Shown here piece after piece: positions 36,572 to 45,421 of a stretch of DNA of 64,000 nt. Every line of letters starts with the position of its first letter. The first letter of the stretch is position 1. The stretch is from JAAYYM01 sp964631375 (lineage in GTDB: Bacteria; Bacillota; Clostridia; Lachnospirales; Lachnospiraceae). The stretch covers positions 62,001 to 126,000 of the forward strand of contig CAZVYQ010000002.1 of NCBI GenBank assembly GCA_964631375.1, in the 5' to 3' direction. The translations under genes were made by a program, and so were the position numbers. The notes beneath the pieces were generated by a model that saw nothing but the letters and a program-made list of their open reading frames with translations, searched no databases and was not told where the DNA came from.

Positions 36572-37411
36572 ATGACAAAGATTATTGACGGTAAACAGAT
36601 ATCTATGGAGATCAAGGACGAATTAAAAGCAGAGGCAAAACGACTTAATGAAGCAGGAATCAAAGTAACACTTGCGGTCATTCAGGTGGGGAATGATCCG
36701 GCTTCCACCGTTTATGTGGGAAATAAAAAGAAAGCTTGTGCCTATATCGGAATTGAATCAGAGGCTTATGAACTTCCCGAGGAAACCTCAGAACAGGAAC
36801 TCCTTGCCTTGATTGACAGATTGAATCAGGCATCAAATGTGAATGGAATATTGGTACAACTGCCACTTCCATCACATATGAATGAAGACAGGGTGATACA
36901 GGCAATCAGTCCTCAAAAGGATGTGGATGGATTTCACCCGATTTCAGTTGGTAGATTATGTATTGGTGAAAAGGGCTTTGTATCCTGTACGCCTGCCGGT
37001 ATTATTCAATTATTGAGACGATCCAAAATTGATATAGAAGGAAAAGAATGTGTCATTATTGGAAGAAGTAATATTGTAGGCAAACCAATGTCCATGTTGA
37101 TGCTAAGAGAAAATGCTACTGTTACAGTGGCACATTCCAGAACGAAAAATCTGAAAGAGGTTTCGAAAAGAGCTGATATCTTAATTGTAGCCGTTGGAAA
37201 ACCCAAAATGATTACAGAGGAGTATATAAAAGAAGGAGCAGTCGTGATCGATGTAGGGATTCATCGCATGGAAAATGGGAAACTATGCGGTGATGTTGAT
37301 TATGATGATGTTGTGGCTAAGTGTAGTGCCATTACTCCTGTCCCGGGAGGCGTAGGTCCTATGACGATCGCAATGCTGATGAACAACTGCATTGATTCAG
37401 TGAGAGAATAA
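36572..37411 (+). CDS. folD: Methylenetetrahydrofolate dehydrogenase/cyclohydrolase
   Basis: Bifunctional enzyme linking 5,10-methylene-THF and 10-formyl-THF. The 279 residues are normal. The features are VGNDPASTVYVGNKKKAC (catalytic Lys region), NGILVQLPLPSHM, QKDVDGFHPISVG, the NADP site GRSNIVGKPMSMLM and the C-terminal TPVPGGVGPMTIAMLM. AGGGAGA precedes the ATG. Together with fhs it completes formate to methylene-THF conversion. Confidence 0.97.
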   Translation: MTKIIDGKQISMEIKDELKAEAKRLNEAGIKVTLAVIQVGNDPASTVYVGNKKKACAYIGIESEAYELPEETSEQELLALIDRLNQASNVNGILVQLPLPSHMNEDRVIQAISPQKDVDGFHPISVGRLCIGEKGFVSCTPAGIIQLLRRSKIDIEGKECVIIGRSNIVGKPMSMLMLRENATVTVAHSRTKNLKEVSKRADILIVAVGKPKMITEEYIKEGAVVIDVGIHRMENGKLCGDVDYDDVVAKCSAITPVPGGVGPMTIAMLMNNCIDSVRE

Positions 37412-37434
37412 AGTTTGAAATGAGAGTATAAAAT

Positions 37435-38871
37435 ATGATTTGTCCCAATTGTAATACTGAGATTCCTAAGGATCACCTGTATTGTGAAAAGTGTGGTACT
37501 GAGATTCAGATAGTTCCGATTTTTGAGCCGGAACTGGAGGAAAGTATTCACGAGACACTTTCAAGTGTTGCTGATGTAATTGTGGAGGAAAGTGAACCCG
37601 CAAAGGAAGAAATACAGGCTCCAAAAGTAACTCGTAAAAAAAGACCGAAATTAAAACTGATGGCTTTCAGTTTCCTCGGTCTATTTATGATGTGTCTGAT
37701 TACATTGATTTTTGTGAAGGTTAACCAATACTGTTCATATGATTATCAATATCAAAGGGCAGAAGAATGTTTTATGGAACGTCAATATGACGAGGCAACA
37801 GATTTTGTAAAACGTGCAATCGAAATTGATCATTCAAATATCGAGGCTCAAATGTTGTTATCAGAATTATATATCAAGTATGAGAAGTATGATGAAGCAT
37901 TGGCAGTATTACTGAAACTGTTGGAGGATCATCAGGATCATCCTGAACTATATCAAATGATTGTAAGTATTTATGTGAATCAGGAAGACTATTCTGCCAT
38001 CAATCAGCTCGTGAAAAATTGTGAGAATGTCGAAATTGCTTCAATGTTTCAGGAGTATATTTCGGAACCGCCCGGATTCAGCCTTGAAGAAGGAACCTAT
38101 GATGAGATACAGGCACTTAAACTTTTATCTGATCAGAATGGTACGATATACTACACGTTAGACGGAAGCGAACCAAGTGAAAACAGCCTTTTGTATGTTG
38201 AACCAGTCATGCTGGCAGAGGGCATCAATGTTGTGAAGGCTATATTTGTTAATCAAAATGGATTAAAAAGTGAAGTGGCTTCTCATACTTTTCAGATTAC
38301 AGTTGATATTCCAAATCCACCTGTTATTATACCCGAGAGCAAAAGCTATACAAGCCCTGAGGCAATTACAGTTCAGACAGAGGAAGTAGAACCAGGAAGT
38401 AAGATATATTATACTGTTGATGGATCGGATCCTGATGAAAAAGCAATTGAATATATCAGCCCTATACCGATGCCGCTTGGTTCGAGCCATTACAAATTCA
38501 TTATAATCAATCATGAGGGGCATAAGAGTGAAATTACAGAAGCAGACTATCAGTTAAATATATCATCTCTGATAGATACAGCGACAGCTGAAAATGCAGT
38601 TATCATGACCTTATTAGGAAAAGGAGAACTGCTGGATATGGATGGAACCTATAAGGATGGAACCACCCATTACAAATATGTATGTAATGCTGCAGCAAAG
38701 GCGGGAACAAGAATTTATTATCTTGTGGAAGAATTGAAACAGGAAGGTGATCAATTGATCAGCAATGAGCATTATTATGGTGTGGATGTCAGGACAGGCG
38801 AATTATACAATGTAACCGTCAATGCTCAAACAGGTGCCTTTGAATTTTCATTATTTTCACTGCTTTTTTAA
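37435..38871 (+). CDS. Zinc-ribbon/TPR membrane protein with chitobiase-like repeats
   Basis: A 478-residue protein of unknown function. A zinc ribbon (C3, C6, C17, C20) and an acidic linker are followed by one membrane helix (about 74-94). A TPR-like helical region (about 104-205) and two chitobiase/hexosaminidase C-terminal-type beta repeats (about 213-290 and 296-375) come next; the repeats are marked IYYTLDGSEPS and IYYTVDGSDPD. A C-terminal domain (about 376-478) ends in hydrophobic residues. The zinc ribbon should face the cytoplasm and the rest lie outside. The ribosome site is weak. It may be read with folD, 23 bases upstream. A role in envelope sensing or assembly is inference. Confidence 0.72.
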   Translation: MICPNCNTEIPKDHLYCEKCGTEIQIVPIFEPELEESIHETLSSVADVIVEESEPAKEEIQAPKVTRKKRPKLKLMAFSFLGLFMMCLITLIFVKVNQYCSYDYQYQRAEECFMERQYDEATDFVKRAIEIDHSNIEAQMLLSELYIKYEKYDEALAVLLKLLEDHQDHPELYQMIVSIYVNQEDYSAINQLVKNCENVEIASMFQEYISEPPGFSLEEGTYDEIQALKLLSDQNGTIYYTLDGSEPSENSLLYVEPVMLAEGINVVKAIFVNQNGLKSEVASHTFQITVDIPNPPVIIPESKSYTSPEAITVQTEEVEPGSKIYYTVDGSDPDEKAIEYISPIPMPLGSSHYKFIIINHEGHKSEITEADYQLNISSLIDTATAENAVIMTLLGKGELLDMDGTYKDGTTHYKYVCNAAAKAGTRIYYLVEELKQEGDQLISNEHYYGVDVRTGELYNVTVNAQTGAFEFSLFSLLF

Positions 38872-38883
38872 CTGAAAATGGTA

Positions 38884-38912
38884 TTGCCTTTTATGTTGCT
38901 TTGAATTATGAT
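38884..38912 (+). promoter_or_regulatory. Predicted nfnAB promoter
   Basis: TTGCCT (38884-38889) and TATGAT (38907-38912) are 17 bases apart, with the -10 ending 38 bases before the nfnA ATG. Confidence 0.55.
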
Positions 38913-38950
38913 ACTAAATAGCGAAATATGATAGAAGAAGGAGTAAGAAA

Positions 38951-39841
38951 ATGTATAAAATACGAGAAGCCAAAACACCGGCCGCAAATATATATATGAT
39001 GGTCGTTGAAGCAAAGCGTGTAGCAAAGACATGTCTTCCTGGACAGTTTGTAATCGTCAAAATGGATGAAAAGGGAGAACGTGTACCTTTGACTATTTGT
39101 GATTATAACAGGGCTGAAGGAACCGTTACAATTGTATTTCAAGTGGTTGGTGCATCTACTGAAAAAATGTCAAAACTCAAGCAGGGAGATGCATTCAGAG
39201 ATTTTACCGGTCCTCTCGGACAGCCGTCAGAATTTGTACATGAACCGATAGAAGACCTAAAGAAGAAGAAAATTCTTTTTGTTGCAGGTGGAGTCGGAAC
39301 AGCACCGGTATATCCGCAGGTGAAATGGCTTCATGAAAACGGAGTGTCCGCTGATGTGATTGTAGGCGCAAAGACGCATGATCTTTTAATTCTTGAGGAT
39401 GAGATGAAAGCAGTAGCCGGTCATTTATATATTACAACGGATGACGGCTCTTATCAGAAAAAGGGAATGGTAACAGAGGTAATCAAGGATTTGGTTCAAA
39501 ATCAAGGGATTCATTATGACGTCTGTGTTGCAATCGGCCCTATGATTATGATGAAATTTGTCTGTCTGCTCACTAAAGAATTGAACCTGCATACGATTGT
39601 CAGCATGAATCCGATCATGGTTGACGGAACCGGTATGTGTGGGGCCTGCAGATTGACCGTAGACGGAAAAGTAAAGTTTGCATGCGTTGACGGACCGGAG
39701 TTTGACGGGCATGCAGTTAATTTTGATGAAGCAATGAAGCGTCAACAGTTATATAAATCAGAAGAAGGCCGTGCAATGCTTCGTTTGCAGGAAGGCGATA
39801 CACATCATGGAGGATGTGGAAATTGCGGAGGTGAGCAATAA
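38951..39841 (+). CDS. nfnA: NfnA-type ferredoxin-NADP+ reductase alpha subunit
   Basis: A 296-residue FAD and [2Fe-2S] protein (sulfide/dihydroorotate dehydrogenase-like), the small subunit of the electron-bifurcating NADH-dependent reduced ferredoxin:NADP+ oxidoreductase. The FAD motif is RVPLTICDY (44-52), the nucleotide site VAGGVGTAPVYPQ (111-123), and the cluster region DGTGMCGACRL with C245 (C230, C233, C245, nearby D225). The C-terminal HHGGCGNCGGEQ is an extra Cys/Gly-rich tail. AGAAGGAG precedes the ATG. Its stop overlaps the nfnB start by one base, supporting a heterodimer. A stand-alone reductase role cannot be excluded. Confidence 0.85.
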   Translation: MYKIREAKTPAANIYMMVVEAKRVAKTCLPGQFVIVKMDEKGERVPLTICDYNRAEGTVTIVFQVVGASTEKMSKLKQGDAFRDFTGPLGQPSEFVHEPIEDLKKKKILFVAGGVGTAPVYPQVKWLHENGVSADVIVGAKTHDLLILEDEMKAVAGHLYITTDDGSYQKKGMVTEVIKDLVQNQGIHYDVCVAIGPMIMMKFVCLLTKELNLHTIVSMNPIMVDGTGMCGACRLTVDGKVKFACVDGPEFDGHAVNFDEAMKRQQLYKSEEGRAMLRLQEGDTHHGGCGNCGGEQ

Positions 39842-41226
39842 TGGATGTATTAAAAAAAATACCTGTCAGAGAACAGGATGCAAAATTACGAGCAGCAAAT
39901 TTTGATGAAGTCTGCTATGGATATAATACTGAAGAGGCACAATTAGAGGCTTCTCGCTGTATCAATTGTAAGAACGCGAAATGTATTGAAGGATGTCCTG
40001 TTTCTATAAACATTCCTGCTTTTATACATGAGGTTAAGGAAGGTAATTATGAACAGGCAAGTAAAATCATTGGAGAATCTTCAGCACTTCCGGCTGTGTG
40101 TGGACGTGTCTGCCCTCAGGAAAGCCAGTGTGAACAGAGATGTATTCGAGGCATCAAAGGAGAAGCAATCTCAATAGGTAAATTAGAGCGTTTTGTTGCA
40201 GATTGGGCAAGAGAGAATGATATAAAGCCTGAAATGCCAAAGAATCAGAATGGAAAGAAGGTTGCAGTCATCGGTTCAGGTCCGGCGGGTCTGACCTGTG
40301 CTGGCGATCTGGCAAAAATGGGATATGATGTAACAATATTTGAAGCACTTCATGAGCCGGGAGGAGTACTTGTTTATGGTATTCCGGAGTTTCGTCTACC
40401 AAAGAGCAAGGTTGTTCAAAAGGAGATCGAGAATGTAAAGCATCTGGGTGTCAAAATTGAAACAAATGTAGTGATCGGAAAATCAACGACAATTGATGAA
40501 TTGATCGAGGAAGAAGGCTTTGAAGCAGTGTTTATAGGTTCAGGTGCCGGACTCCCTAAATTTATGGGCATTCCAGGTGAAAATGCAAATGGAGTTTTTT
40601 CTGCAAATGAATACCTCACACGAAGCAATCTGATGAAAGCGTTTGATGATCAATATGACACACCGATTATGATTGGTAAAAAGGTTGCTGTTGTTGGAGG
40701 CGGAAATGTTGCTATGGATGCTGCCAGAACCGCACTTAGACTTGGAGCTGAGGTGCATATTGTATATCGAAGAAGTGAAGAAGAACTTCCGGCAAGAGTG
40801 GAAGAGGTTCATCACGCAAAGGAAGAAGGTATCATTTTTAATCTGTTAACCAATCCTGTTGAGATATTGACAGACGATAATGGTTGGGTAAGAGGCATGA
40901 AATGTGTTGAAATGGAGTTAGGAGAACCTGATGAATCAGGCAGAAGACGTCCCGTAGTCAAGGAAGGATCAGAATTTGAAATGGAACTTGATACCGTCAT
41001 TATGTCTCTCGGAACTTCACCCAATCCATTGATTGCATCCACAACAGAAGGACTGGAAATTAATAAATGGAAATGTATTGTTGCGGATGAAACACATGGA
41101 AAAACCTCAAAAGAAGGGGTATATGCCGGAGGAGATGCCGTAACAGGGGCTGCCACTGTTATATTGGCAATGGGAGCCGGAAAAGCCGGAGCAAAAGGAA
41201 TTGACGAATATCTATCAAAAAGATAA
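39841..41226 (+). CDS. nfnB: NfnB-type/GltA oxidoreductase beta subunit
   Basis: A 461-residue protein related to the glutamate synthase small chain, often annotated gltA. Two N-terminal [4Fe-4S] sites are visible (C40, C43, C48, C52 and C87, C91, C97, C101). An FAD site (VAVIGSGPAGLTCAGDLA, about 142-159) and an NADP site (VAVVGGGNVAMDAARTALRLG) follow, with GDAVTGAATVILAMGAGK at the end. Adjacency to nfnA with overlap favours the bifurcating transhydrogenase over glutamate synthase, because no gltB large subunit is nearby. It would balance NADH, NADPH and ferredoxin in fermentation. Confidence 0.87.
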   Translation: MDVLKKIPVREQDAKLRAANFDEVCYGYNTEEAQLEASRCINCKNAKCIEGCPVSINIPAFIHEVKEGNYEQASKIIGESSALPAVCGRVCPQESQCEQRCIRGIKGEAISIGKLERFVADWARENDIKPEMPKNQNGKKVAVIGSGPAGLTCAGDLAKMGYDVTIFEALHEPGGVLVYGIPEFRLPKSKVVQKEIENVKHLGVKIETNVVIGKSTTIDELIEEEGFEAVFIGSGAGLPKFMGIPGENANGVFSANEYLTRSNLMKAFDDQYDTPIMIGKKVAVVGGGNVAMDAARTALRLGAEVHIVYRRSEEELPARVEEVHHAKEEGIIFNLLTNPVEILTDDNGWVRGMKCVEMELGEPDESGRRRPVVKEGSEFEMELDTVIMSLGTSPNPLIASTTEGLEINKWKCIVADETHGKTSKEGVYAGGDAVTGAATVILAMGAGKAGAKGIDEYLSKR

Positions 41227-41238
41227 GGGGATTAAATT

Positions 41239-42084
41239 ATGCCATGGTGTCCGAATTGTAAAAATGAATATCGTGAAGGAATTCTGACCTGTAGTGATTG
41301 TGGTGCGGATTTGGTTGAAACACTTGAGGAAGAAGAAAGATGTTCTATCCTTTCAGGAGAAGAGGAACAAATTGAATTATTAAAGAAGTTCCTGGAATAT
41401 AATGATGTCATGTCCTGTATGATAACTCAGATTCCTGAGGGAACTGATGGATATACTTATGAACTAAGTGTTTCACGAGAGGATGCCGAACTTGCAAAAA
41501 GGGCGACTGTGGTTTTTATTCGGGAAACCTCTGCAGAGAAGAAGGATACTACGGAGTATGCTGATGAGTACACCGAAACAGTTGAGGACAAAAAGCCACA
41601 AAATAAAGACGAAGAGATGACTTTTGTTAAGGCCGAGGAAAAGGCTGAGAATTTTAAATCTTCGGCATATGCATTAACCATAGTGGGAACAGTAGGAATC
41701 ATTGCAATCGTTTTGATGATAACGGGAATCATACCTGTAGCGTTTTCCGAGAATATTAAGCTCATTGCTTATATTGTACTATCATTGATGTTTATCGTTT
41801 TTATTGTGATGGGAGTTCACTCCATGCTTTCTGCAAAGAAATATCAAAAAGAGGCCAGTATGGAAAATTCAAAAACCTCTGAGATACTGGAATGGTTTGC
41901 AGCAACATATAAAGCGGCAGATATTGATGCTCGTGCTGAACAGATCGAAGGCTCCGAAGAAGTAAAATATTTCAAACGGACTGAAATTATGAAAAATTTG
42001 ATTTTAGAACAATATCCCGGTTTAAAGGAATCATATCTGGAGCATTTGATTGATGAATTATATCAGGGTATCTTTGAAGCATGA
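41239..42084 (+). CDS. Zinc-ribbon membrane protein of unknown function
   Basis: A 281-residue protein. It has an N-terminal zinc ribbon (C4, C7, C18, C21), then a small alpha/beta region (about 35-95) resembling a DUF2007-type signal-transducing fold, an acidic linker, and two membrane helices (about 143-168 and 173-197). A helical cytoplasmic C-terminus follows. AGGGGAT is a weak ribosome site. It begins 12 bases after nfnB and ends overlapping rlmH by ATGA. I do not recognise a function; the context suggests co-expression with the flanking genes. Confidence 0.7.
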   Translation: MPWCPNCKNEYREGILTCSDCGADLVETLEEEERCSILSGEEEQIELLKKFLEYNDVMSCMITQIPEGTDGYTYELSVSREDAELAKRATVVFIRETSAEKKDTTEYADEYTETVEDKKPQNKDEEMTFVKAEEKAENFKSSAYALTIVGTVGIIAIVLMITGIIPVAFSENIKLIAYIVLSLMFIVFIVMGVHSMLSAKKYQKEASMENSKTSEILEWFAATYKAADIDARAEQIEGSEEVKYFKRTEIMKNLILEQYPGLKESYLEHLIDELYQGIFEA

Positions 42085-42560
42085 ATGTTACATTAATTAC
42101 AGTAGGAAAACTAAAGGAAAGTTATCTGTCAAAAGCTGTTGAAGAATATCAAAAGAGACTTTCCAGATATTGCAGACTGAATATCATAGAAGTTGCTGAT
42201 GAGAAAACACCTGATCACAGCAGTCTTGCTCAGGATGATATCATCAGAAAAAAAGAAGCAGATCGAATTATGCGTTTGATCAAGGATGATGCATACGTCA
42301 TTACACTTGAAATTGCAGGAAATCAACTTGATTCCATAAAGTTTGCAAAATTGATTGAAGACACAGGAATCGCCGGAACAAGTCATATTATGTTCATCAT
42401 AGGCGGTTCTCTTGGTCTAAATGATTCTGTAACGAACCGTGCGGATTTTAGTTTGAGTTTTTCAGAAATGACATTTCCACATCAGTTAATGAGAGTGATT
42501 CTGCTAGAGCAGATCTATCGTGCCTATCGGATCATCAACCATGAACCATATCATAAGTAA
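42081..42560 (+). CDS. rlmH: 23S rRNA (pseudouridine1915-N3)-methyltransferase
   Basis: A 159-residue SPOUT methyltransferase acting on helix 69 of 23S rRNA. The start ITVGKLKESYL, the SAM-binding FIIGGSLGLND and the C-terminal SFSEMTFPHQLMRVILLEQIYRAYRI..EPYHK are diagnostic. The final HEPYHK tail is the conserved catalytic end. Start and preceding stop overlap (ATGA). Confidence 0.97.
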   Translation: MNVTLITVGKLKESYLSKAVEEYQKRLSRYCRLNIIEVADEKTPDHSSLAQDDIIRKKEADRIMRLIKDDAYVITLEIAGNQLDSIKFAKLIEDTGIAGTSHIMFIIGGSLGLNDSVTNRADFSLSFSEMTFPHQLMRVILLEQIYRAYRIINHEPYHK

Positions 42561-42583
42561 TATGATTATTATTGGAGGAAATT

Positions 42584-43939
42584 ATGCAGATTATCATAGT
42601 AGGATGCGGTAAGGTCGGTATTAATCTGACAGAACAGCTTGTAAAAGAAGGACATAATGTTTCGGTTATTGATCTGGATACTGCCGTTGTGACTTCTGTA
42701 TCAAACGAATTTGATGTACTAGGAGTGACCGGAAATGGTGCAAGCTACAGTGTGCAGCTGGAAGCAGGACTGGATCATGCTGATTTACTGATTGCTGTTG
42801 CTGGTTCTGATGAATTGAATCTGTTATGTTGCCTGATAGCGAAGAAAATGGGAAATTGTAATACCATAGCACGTGTTCGTAACCCGATCTATTCTAAAGA
42901 AATTGATGTGATTCGTGAAGAAATGGGTTTGTCCATGATCATTAATCCGGAGTTGGCGGCTTCCTATGAGATGTCCAGACTGCTCAGATTTCCCTCTGCA
43001 ATGAAAATTGATACCTTTGCAAAAGGACGTGTTGAGATTGTTAAGATTGTGATTTCTGCCGATTCTCCACTGTGTGATCATTCTATTATGGAGCTTTTAT
43101 CCAAATATAAATATGACGTGTTAGTCTGTGCAGTGGAACGAGGTGATGAAATCGCCATTCCAAACGGAAGTTTTGTATTAAAAGCAAAAGATATTATTTC
43201 TGTTGTTGCAACACCGCGTTCTTCCTCTTTATTATTTAAGAAGCTTGGTATTGCAAACACTCAGGTTAAGGATGCTATGATTGCCGGAGGAGGAGAGATT
43301 TCATATTATTTGGCTTCACAGTTGCTTGACATGGGTATTGATGTCAAAATCATTGAGCTAAAAAAGGAACGTTGCGAACAATTGAGTGCACTGCTTCCTA
43401 AGGCTACGATTATCCATGGTGATGCAATCGACCAGAATATCCTGCTAGAAGAGGATCTGGCACATACAGAAGCCTTCATATCACTTACCAATTTTGATGA
43501 AGAGAATATTTTGTTATCTTTATTTGCAAGGACAGTTTCAAATGCCAAGGTGATCACAAAGATTAATCGAATCTCATTTGACAGTGTAATTGATTCACTT
43601 GAACTTGGAAGTATTATTTATCCAAAGCATGTTACCTCTGAATATATTGTACGTTATGTGCGGGCTATGCAAAATTCTATCGGAAGTAATATAGAGACAT
43701 TGTATCAGCTGATAGAGGATAAGGTGGAAGCACTGGAATTTGTTATCCGGGATAATGCGGCAGTTGTCGGGATTCCTCTTGAAAAGCTCAATCTAAAGTC
43801 CAATCTGCTCTTGTGCAGCATCAACCGCAGAGGGAAGATTATTATTCCAAGAGGACAAGACGAGTTGTGTGTCGGAGATACGGTTGTTGTTGTGACATCA
43901 CATAAGGGATTGGATGATATTAGTGATATTTTGAGATGA
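42584..43939 (+). CDS. trkA: Trk/Ktr potassium uptake regulatory subunit TrkA
   Basis: A 451-residue cytoplasmic gating protein with two RCK_N/RCK_C modules. The first Rossmann motif IIVGCGKVGINLTEQL opens the protein, and a second (MIAGGGEISYYLASQL) begins near residue 228. Each is followed by a TrkA-C domain (the last ends GDTVVVVTSHKG). I start at the ATG at 42584 with GGAGGA just upstream; a TTG at 42572 overlaps that site. It forms a pair with trkH. RCK_C domains in such proteins can bind c-di-AMP, which is relevant given the phoH/PgpH-like region nearby. Confidence 0.94.
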   Translation: MQIIIVGCGKVGINLTEQLVKEGHNVSVIDLDTAVVTSVSNEFDVLGVTGNGASYSVQLEAGLDHADLLIAVAGSDELNLLCCLIAKKMGNCNTIARVRNPIYSKEIDVIREEMGLSMIINPELAASYEMSRLLRFPSAMKIDTFAKGRVEIVKIVISADSPLCDHSIMELLSKYKYDVLVCAVERGDEIAIPNGSFVLKAKDIISVVATPRSSSLLFKKLGIANTQVKDAMIAGGGEISYYLASQLLDMGIDVKIIELKKERCEQLSALLPKATIIHGDAIDQNILLEEDLAHTEAFISLTNFDEENILLSLFARTVSNAKVITKINRISFDSVIDSLELGSIIYPKHVTSEYIVRYVRAMQNSIGSNIETLYQLIEDKVEALEFVIRDNAAVVGIPLEKLNLKSNLLLCSINRRGKIIIPRGQDELCVGDTVVVVTSHKGLDDISDILR

Positions 43940-43954
43940 TGAGAGGATTCAATC

Positions 43955-45394
43955 ATGAATTATTCGATGATTATATTCATACTTGGATGGGTACTTGAAT
44001 TTGAAGCAGGCTTTATGCTGCTTCCTTGTCTTGTTTCGGTTGCATATGGTGAACGTACGGGTTTAGCATATTTATGTGTGGCGGTTGTTTCTTCAGTCAT
44101 TGGATTTCTTTTTGTACGAAAAAAGCCTAAGGATACTGTGTTTTATACAAAAGAAGGGTTTGTTGTAGTGGCATTAAGTTGGATACTGTTAAGTATCATT
44201 GGTGCCATTCCGTTTGTTTTAACAGGTGAGATTCCCCAAATCGAGGATGCTTTATTTGAAACGGTTTCGGGATTCACAACTACAGGAGCCAGCATTCTGA
44301 ATGATGTAGAGGCGTTATCACACACCAGTATATTCTGGAGAAGCTTCACGCACTGGATCGGTGGTATGGGGGTGTTGGTGTTCATTCTTGCTATACTTCC
44401 AATGACAGGTGGTTACAATATGCATCTGATGAGGGCAGAAAGCCCCGGACATCAAGTGGGCAAGCTTGTGCCCAGAGTACGTGAATCTGCCATGATACTG
44501 TACAAAATATATTTTGTGATTACAATCGTTCAGATAGTATTATTAAAGATTTCTGGTTTATCAATTTTTGAAGCACTGACAATCTCTTTTGGTACAGCAG
44601 GTACAGGAGGATTTGCAATCAGAAATGATGGACTTTCGAGTTACACGTCAATACAACAAACCATAGTTACCATATTTATGGCGGCCTTTGGTATCAATTT
44701 TGGTGTGTATTTTCTGATTGTAAGAAGAAAGTTCAAACAAGCTGTTAAGGCAGAAGAGGTTCGTTATTATTTATGCACGTTGATTATTGCAACGCTGATC
44801 ATTGCTGTGAATATTCGAGAAATGTTTCCAACTATCGGAGAGGCAATTCACCATTCTGCATTTCAGGTTGCTTCGATTATGACGACCACCGGATTTGCAA
44901 CTGTAAATTTTGACCTATGGCCATCTGAGGCGAAAACAATATTAGTTCTGTTAATGTTTATCGGAGCCTGTTCAGGAAGTACGGGTGGTGGAGTTAAGGT
45001 TTCAAGAATATTGATTCTGGCAAAAACAATCAAAAAGGAACTTCGTTCCTTAATTCACCCAAGAAGCATTAAGAAAATTCAGATTGAGGGACGTGTGATA
45101 GAACACGAAGTATTGCGCTCTGTCAATGTTTTTTTTGCAGCTTTCATGGCAATAGTTGCATTATCCATCTTTTTGATATCTTTTGATAATTGTGACTTTA
45201 CCACCAATTTCACAGCTGTTGCAGCAACAATTAATAATATTGGACCGGGATTGTCATTGGTAGGTCCTATGGCGAATTATTCTCATTTTTCTGCATTTTC
45301 TAAATTGATATTAATATTTGATATGTTGGTAGGAAGGCTTGAGGTTTTTCCGATGTTGCTTTTAATTACTCCTGCTACATGGAGACGTAATTAA
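43955..45394 (+). CDS. trkH: Trk-type potassium transporter membrane subunit
   Basis: A 479-residue K+ channel-like transporter. It contains four pore-loop repeats, seen as VSGFTTTGASIL, FGTAGTGGFAIRN, IMTTTGFATVNFD and NNIGPGLSLVGP, each with the selectivity Gly. ACSGSTGGGVKVSRIL is also typical. GAGAGGAT precedes the ATG. It lies 15 bases after trkA and should form the uptake complex with it. Confidence 0.95.
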   Translation: MNYSMIIFILGWVLEFEAGFMLLPCLVSVAYGERTGLAYLCVAVVSSVIGFLFVRKKPKDTVFYTKEGFVVVALSWILLSIIGAIPFVLTGEIPQIEDALFETVSGFTTTGASILNDVEALSHTSIFWRSFTHWIGGMGVLVFILAILPMTGGYNMHLMRAESPGHQVGKLVPRVRESAMILYKIYFVITIVQIVLLKISGLSIFEALTISFGTAGTGGFAIRNDGLSSYTSIQQTIVTIFMAAFGINFGVYFLIVRRKFKQAVKAEEVRYYLCTLIIATLIIAVNIREMFPTIGEAIHHSAFQVASIMTTTGFATVNFDLWPSEAKTILVLLMFIGACSGSTGGGVKVSRILILAKTIKKELRSLIHPRSIKKIQIEGRVIEHEVLRSVNVFFAAFMAIVALSIFLISFDNCDFTTNFTAVAATINNIGPGLSLVGPMANYSHFSAFSKLILIFDMLVGRLEVFPMLLLITPATWRRN

Positions 45395-45421
45395 GTTGTT
45401 ATTTGAAAGGGGTACACACTT

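Noticed and set aside
39841..41226. Glutamate synthase small subunit gltD
   Set aside because: No large subunit is nearby, and the gene overlaps an nfnA-type partner, so the transhydrogenase assignment fits better.
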